Assembly: GCA_021204715.1 (NCBI GenBank)
Contig: JAJPYW010000124.1
Span: 1-8,961 of the forward strand
Direction of reading: 5' to 3'
DNA from: Prevotellaceae bacterium
Lineage (GTDB): Bacteria; Bacteroidota; Bacteroidia; Bacteroidales; Bacteroidaceae
Length of the DNA: 8,961 nt
A program made the translations under genes and the position numbers. Shown piece by piece: positions 6,423 to 8,961 of the stretch. Under the pieces are notes generated by a model. That model saw only the letters and a program-made list of their open reading frames with translations, was not told the DNA's origin and made no database searches. Positions within the stretch are counted from its first letter, which is position 1; each line of letters begins with the position of its first letter.

Positions 6423-7577
6423 TCACTCCCCTTGCGTTCTTCTCAGCGTCAGCACGTCTATCTCGGGCCACGCGCCAAAGCGGAACGGCACGTTGCTGCC
6501 GCTGCCGGTGCTCACGAAGAGCAGCCTTTCTCCCTCCTTGTACAAGCCGCCCCACTCGGGGTAAGCCCACTTGGATGGCGAGAAGTGCCCGAATTTCAAC
6601 TGCATGGCATGGGTGTGTCCCGACAGGGTGAGCTGAATGTTCGTGTCGGGCAACACCTTGCGGCGCCAGTGCGTGGGGTCGTGGCTCAGGAGCACGGTAA
6701 AGATGCTGTCGGGCAGTCCTTGCATGGCACGCGGCAGGTCGGCAAGAGCGGGAAACGGGGGTGTCCCGTCGTTCTCCACGCCCACAATGGCGATGCTGTC
6801 GTTGCCCCTGTGGATTACACGGTGCTCGTTCAAGAGCAGGTCCCAACCCATGGCGCGCTCCGTTTGGATGAGTTTCTGCAAGCTCTCTTTGCGCGCCGCT
6901 TGGGAGTCAAAGTGGCCGTACATGCAATAGTCGTGGTTGCCCAAAATGGCGTAGACGCCGTCTTTGGCCGACAGCTCGGAGAGCGTCTCTTGAAAGCGGT
7001 CGGCTTCGTCGGCCGAGGCGTTCACCAAGTCGCCGGTAAAGAGTAGGACGTCGGCTTGGAGGGCGTTGGTTTTCCCCACAATGCGCCGCAGCGTAGCCGG
7101 CGAGTAGCTGTAGGTGCCCACGTGCAAGTCCGATAGTTGCACCATGCGGTAGCCGTCGAAGGCCCCTGGCAAATCTTTCGCTGTTATCTCCACTTGGCGC
7201 ACCACCACGTGCTTCCACCCCACGGCAAAGCCATACACGGCCATGGCGATGACGGCGGCGGCGGCGATTACACCCAACGCGTTGCCTGCGGTGCTTGCGG
7301 CGGGCAGCACGAGTGCCACGCCTTTGCCCACCGCCGAGAAGAGCAGGAACAAAAACTTGGGCAACGCCGTGCACAGCAGCAGGGCGATGAGCGTGCGGAA
7401 CATCCATTGCTGGGGATGCCATGCGATGCTCGTCACGAGAATGGCTGTCATCGCCGCGAGCGGCAACCAGTAGACGAGCCGCCACAAAAGGGGCGCGTGC
7501 CGCAAGAAGCAGCAGGCTATGTAGACGTCGGGCGCCACGGCTATCACCAATAGCGTGGCAAGGATAATGTAGGGCAT
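6423..7577 (-). CDS. Membrane-anchored calcineurin-like metallophosphoesterase (YkuE/YaeI type)
   Basis: A two-metal phosphoesterase tethered to the inner membrane. Residues 1-120 contain four hydrophobic segments (about 3-22, 31-51, 59-83, 100-120). The catalytic domain begins about 125 and shows every family motif in order: D150-x-H152 (SDLHVG), GD183 (TGDLVN), N214-H215-D216 (GNHD), H299 (SHDP) and H321-x-H323 (SGHTH). It ends with a segment STGSG-SNVPFRFG (356-368) seen in YkuE/YaeI-like enzymes. At 384 residues it matches Bacteroidota homologues with a multi-pass N-terminus. The substrate is unknown: relatives act on phospholipid or lipid A precursors, but nothing here decides it. The ATG at 7577 has an A-rich leader and no Shine-Dalgarno site. 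The 112-base gap to the upstream permease gene shows no terminator, so read-through is possible, though no shared function is evident. Confidence 0.93.
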   Translation of the reverse strand: MPYIILATLLVIAVAPDVYIACCFLRHAPLLWRLVYWLPLAAMTAILVTSIAWHPQQWMFRTLIALLLCTALPKFLFLLFSAVGKGVALVLPAASTAGNALGVIAAAAVIAMAVYGFAVGWKHVVVRQVEITAKDLPGAFDGYRMVQLSDLHVGTYSYSPATLRRIVGKTNALQADVLLFTGDLVNASADEADRFQETLSELSAKDGVYAILGNHDYCMYGHFDSQAARKESLQKLIQTERAMGWDLLLNEHRVIHRGNDSIAIVGVENDGTPPFPALADLPRAMQGLPDSIFTVLLSHDPTHWRRKVLPDTNIQLTLSGHTHAMQLKFGHFSPSKWAYPEWGGLYKEGERLLFVSTGSGSNVPFRFGAWPEIDVLTLRRTQGE

Positions 7578-7689
7578 ATTGTTTCTTTTTTAATGTTTCG
7601 TATCTATGGTTTGACTTCTTTCGCCGGTTTTGTTCTATATATAATAAGGTGTATTTGTTTCCTTCCGATTCGTTTGCTTGCCGACGGTT

Positions 7690-8718
7690 TCATGGGTAGG
7701 TTGCCGCGCGCCGGCCGGCGATGACGTAGATTATCACGGGGGCGCCCACCAAGGGTGTCACGGCGTTCAGGGGGATGACGCCCCACGCTCCGGGCAGCAT
7801 GCAAAGCAGGTTGCACAGCAGGGCTACGGCGCTGCCGGTCAGTATCGTCACGGGCAAGAGCGGCCGGTGGTTTTCTGTTCCAAGCAGCAGGCGGGCTACA
7901 TGGGGCATGGCGAGGCCAATGAAGGCCACGGGGCCGCAGAAGGCGGTCGTTATGGCGACAAGCAAGCCTGTCACCACGAGCAATGTATTGCGCAGGCGCT
8001 TGGTGTTCACGCCCAAGTTTTCGGCGTAAGCTTCGCCAAGGAGCAGGGCGTTCAAGGGTTTCACGAGCAAGAGGGAGCCTATTATGCCCATTATCGTCAC
8101 TGCGGCGAAGGCGGGCATTTGCCGCATGGTGACGCCCGTGAAGCTTCCCATTCCCCACACCACGTAGGCGTGCACGCCTTCGGCTGTGGAAAAGAAGTTG
8201 AGCAGGGAAATCACCGAGGAGGCAAGGTAGCCTGTCATGATGCCGGCAATGAGCAGCATCACGTTGCTCTTCAACAAAGTAGAGAAGAAGAGTATCAACG
8301 CCATTACAACGATGGAGCCGGCGAAAGCGCCTGCAAGCACCGAAAGGAAGCCGGTCATGCTGAAGGTTGCCGTGGCTACGCTGCCGCCGAAGAGCAGCAT
8401 TACCAAGGCGACGCCAAGGCTGGCGCCGGACTCTATGCCGAGTATCGATGGGCCTGCCAAGGGGTTCTTGAAGGCGGTCTGCAACAGCAGTCCGCTCACG
8501 GCCAAGGCGCCGCCGGCGAGCAGTGCGGTGAGGGCTTGGGGCAGGCGCGATTCCCAAAGGATGTAGCTCCACGAGGGCTTGGCTCCTTCGGCGCCGGCAA
8601 GCAAGATGCGCAACACTTCCATGGGTGGAATCCGCACGGTGCCCACCAACAGATTGGCTGCGAAGAGCAGTACAATGACCACGCCCAAGCCTATTCCGTA
8701 TTTCCAGCCTTTACTCAT
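7690..8718 (-). CDS. FecCD/BtuC-family ABC transporter permease
   Basis: The membrane component of a type II ABC importer for iron-siderophore, haem or cobalamin. Of 342 residues, typical for the family, most lie in about nine to ten hydrophobic segments. Family signatures: R58-L59-P60 followed by LAGGALAVSGLLLQ and NPLAGPSILG (67-94); GEAYAENLGV (228-237), the cytoplasmic loop that docks the ATPase; CGPVAFIGLAMPHVAR (261-276); and the ending PLNAVTPLVGAPVIIYV (316-332). The ATG at 8718 is preferred over an in-frame TTG at 8733, because the TTG sits inside a perfect promoter -7 box. No ATPase follows; the next gene is an unrelated phosphoesterase. No binding-protein gene is recognised in the 240 bases upstream. 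The substrate cannot be assigned by eye, and no cobalamin riboswitch was recognised upstream. Confidence 0.94.
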   Translation of the reverse strand: MSKGWKYGIGLGVVIVLLFAANLLVGTVRIPPMEVLRILLAGAEGAKPSWSYILWESRLPQALTALLAGGALAVSGLLLQTAFKNPLAGPSILGIESGASLGVALVMLLFGGSVATATFSMTGFLSVLAGAFAGSIVVMALILFFSTLLKSNVMLLIAGIMTGYLASSVISLLNFFSTAEGVHAYVVWGMGSFTGVTMRQMPAFAAVTIMGIIGSLLLVKPLNALLLGEAYAENLGVNTKRLRNTLLVVTGLLVAITTAFCGPVAFIGLAMPHVARLLLGTENHRPLLPVTILTGSAVALLCNLLCMLPGAWGVIPLNAVTPLVGAPVIIYVIAGRRAATYP

Positions 8719-8730
8719 AAAAGGATGGGG

Positions 8731-8738
8731 CAAAGGTA
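8731..8738 (-). promoter_or_regulatory. Perfect Bacteroides -7 box ahead of the permease
   Basis: TACCTTTG on the minus strand (8738-8731) matches TAnnTTTG at all six fixed positions. No convincing -33 TTTG lies 19-21 bases upstream. Transcription would start near 8722-8727, only about 4-9 bases before the ATG at 8718. The box and the following bases share the 11-mer CTTTGCCCCAT with the promoter candidate of the lipoprotein gene (2905-2895). Confidence 0.6.
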
Positions 8739-8740
8739 GT

Positions 8741-8961
8741 AAATTCGGGGGAAATATTGGTTGTCTATAGGCGGTTTGATGGTTGAATATTGCATGATAG
8801 ATGTGTTTGGGAGTGACTTATTGGGTTGCGGTGTATTGGGTGTCTGATAGGGTTATGGCTGTCTTCTTGGTTTGCGGTGTAATGGGTAGCTGATATAGTT
8901 TTGGCTGGGGATGGGCCTTTGTTTCACATCTACGCACTACGCCGGATATGGTCGTTCCTCC
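8741..8961. other. Strand-biased intergenic stretch reaching the right edge
   Basis: These 221 bases have no recognisable gene. The plus strand is strongly G/T-rich: 50 of 60 bases at 8821-8880. On the minus strand one frame stays open from the edge (8961) to a TAA at 8820-8818, 47 codons. It could be the end of an upstream gene. However, A/C-rich sequence lacks stop codons by composition, and the out-of-frame 46-bp repeat lies inside it, so I favour non-coding. No riboswitch or terminator was recognised. Confidence 0.45.
8821..8907. repeat. Imperfect 46-bp tandem repeat, two copies
   Basis: Bases 8821-8861 and 8867-8907 match at 34 of 41 positions (for example TTGCGGTGTA in both), a period of 46 bases. 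A shorter, more diverged third relative may lie just before it (GGTTG at 8781 and TGATAG at 8795). The period is not a multiple of three, which argues against a coding repeat. Confidence 0.7.

Noticed and set aside
7604..8572. Second minus-strand frame of 322 codons overlapping the permease
   Set aside because: Arg/Pro/His-rich translation in a different frame from a clear FecCD protein; a shadow.
7678..8739. Plus-strand open frame of 353 codons covering the permease
   Set aside because: It is longer than the permease gene itself, but its translation is rich in Gly, His, Gln and Glu with no family signature, as expected from reading GC-rich membrane-protein codons backwards.
8741..8961. Cobalamin riboswitch upstream of the BtuC-like permease
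   Set aside because: No B12-box-like core or paired arms were seen, and the perfect -7 box at 8731-8738 lies downstream of the region, next to the start codon.
1..8961. A new defence or mobile system
   Set aside because: All genes belong to or resemble known chromosomal families. No integrase, transposase, toxin-antitoxin pair, nuclease cassette or CRISPR-like repeat was found.

Overview
The window reads as ordinary chromosomal DNA from a GC-rich member of the Bacteroidales (Bacteroidota). The evidence is the MutS2 sequence, two proteins resembling families known mainly from Bacteroides and Prevotella (a DUF4738-like lipoprotein and a DUF4890-like Spy/CpxP-type protein), a long TrkH with an N-terminal membrane extension, A-rich leaders in place of strong Shine-Dalgarno sites, and two promoter candidates of the Bacteroides TAnnTTTG (-7) type. 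Genus cannot be resolved by eye. No tRNA, rRNA, CRISPR array, insertion sequence or phage gene was seen.

Layout. Bases 1-2339 (+) hold the 3' part of mutS2; its N-terminus lies beyond the left edge. Everything else is on the minus strand and converges on mutS2 with only 2 bases between the stop codons. In transcription order from the right edge: an A/C-rich (minus-strand sense) intergenic stretch with an imperfect 46-bp tandem repeat (8741-8961); a FecCD/BtuC-type ABC permease (8718-7690) with its own -7 box just ahead of the ATG; a membrane-anchored calcineurin-like phosphoesterase (7577-6423); the K+ uptake pair trkH-trkA (6302-4473 and 4466-3780, 6 bases apart); a secreted DUF4890-like protein with LTxxQ-like motifs and a Gly/Pro tail (3617-3045), followed by a large hairpin terminator; and a small DUF4738-like lipoprotein (2875-2342) with its own promoter candidate.

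How the genes fit together. The only clear functional unit is TrkH plus TrkA, the channel and its nucleotide-binding gating subunit. The permease has no ATPase directly downstream, and no binding-protein gene is recognisable in the 240 bases upstream, so its partners must be encoded elsewhere. The remaining genes are single-function envelope or housekeeping genes. I found no convincing new multi-gene system. The items most worth a second look are the terminator whose imperfect pairs are all G-U in one strand only, the strand-biased tandem repeat near the right edge, and the very short leader predicted for the permease.
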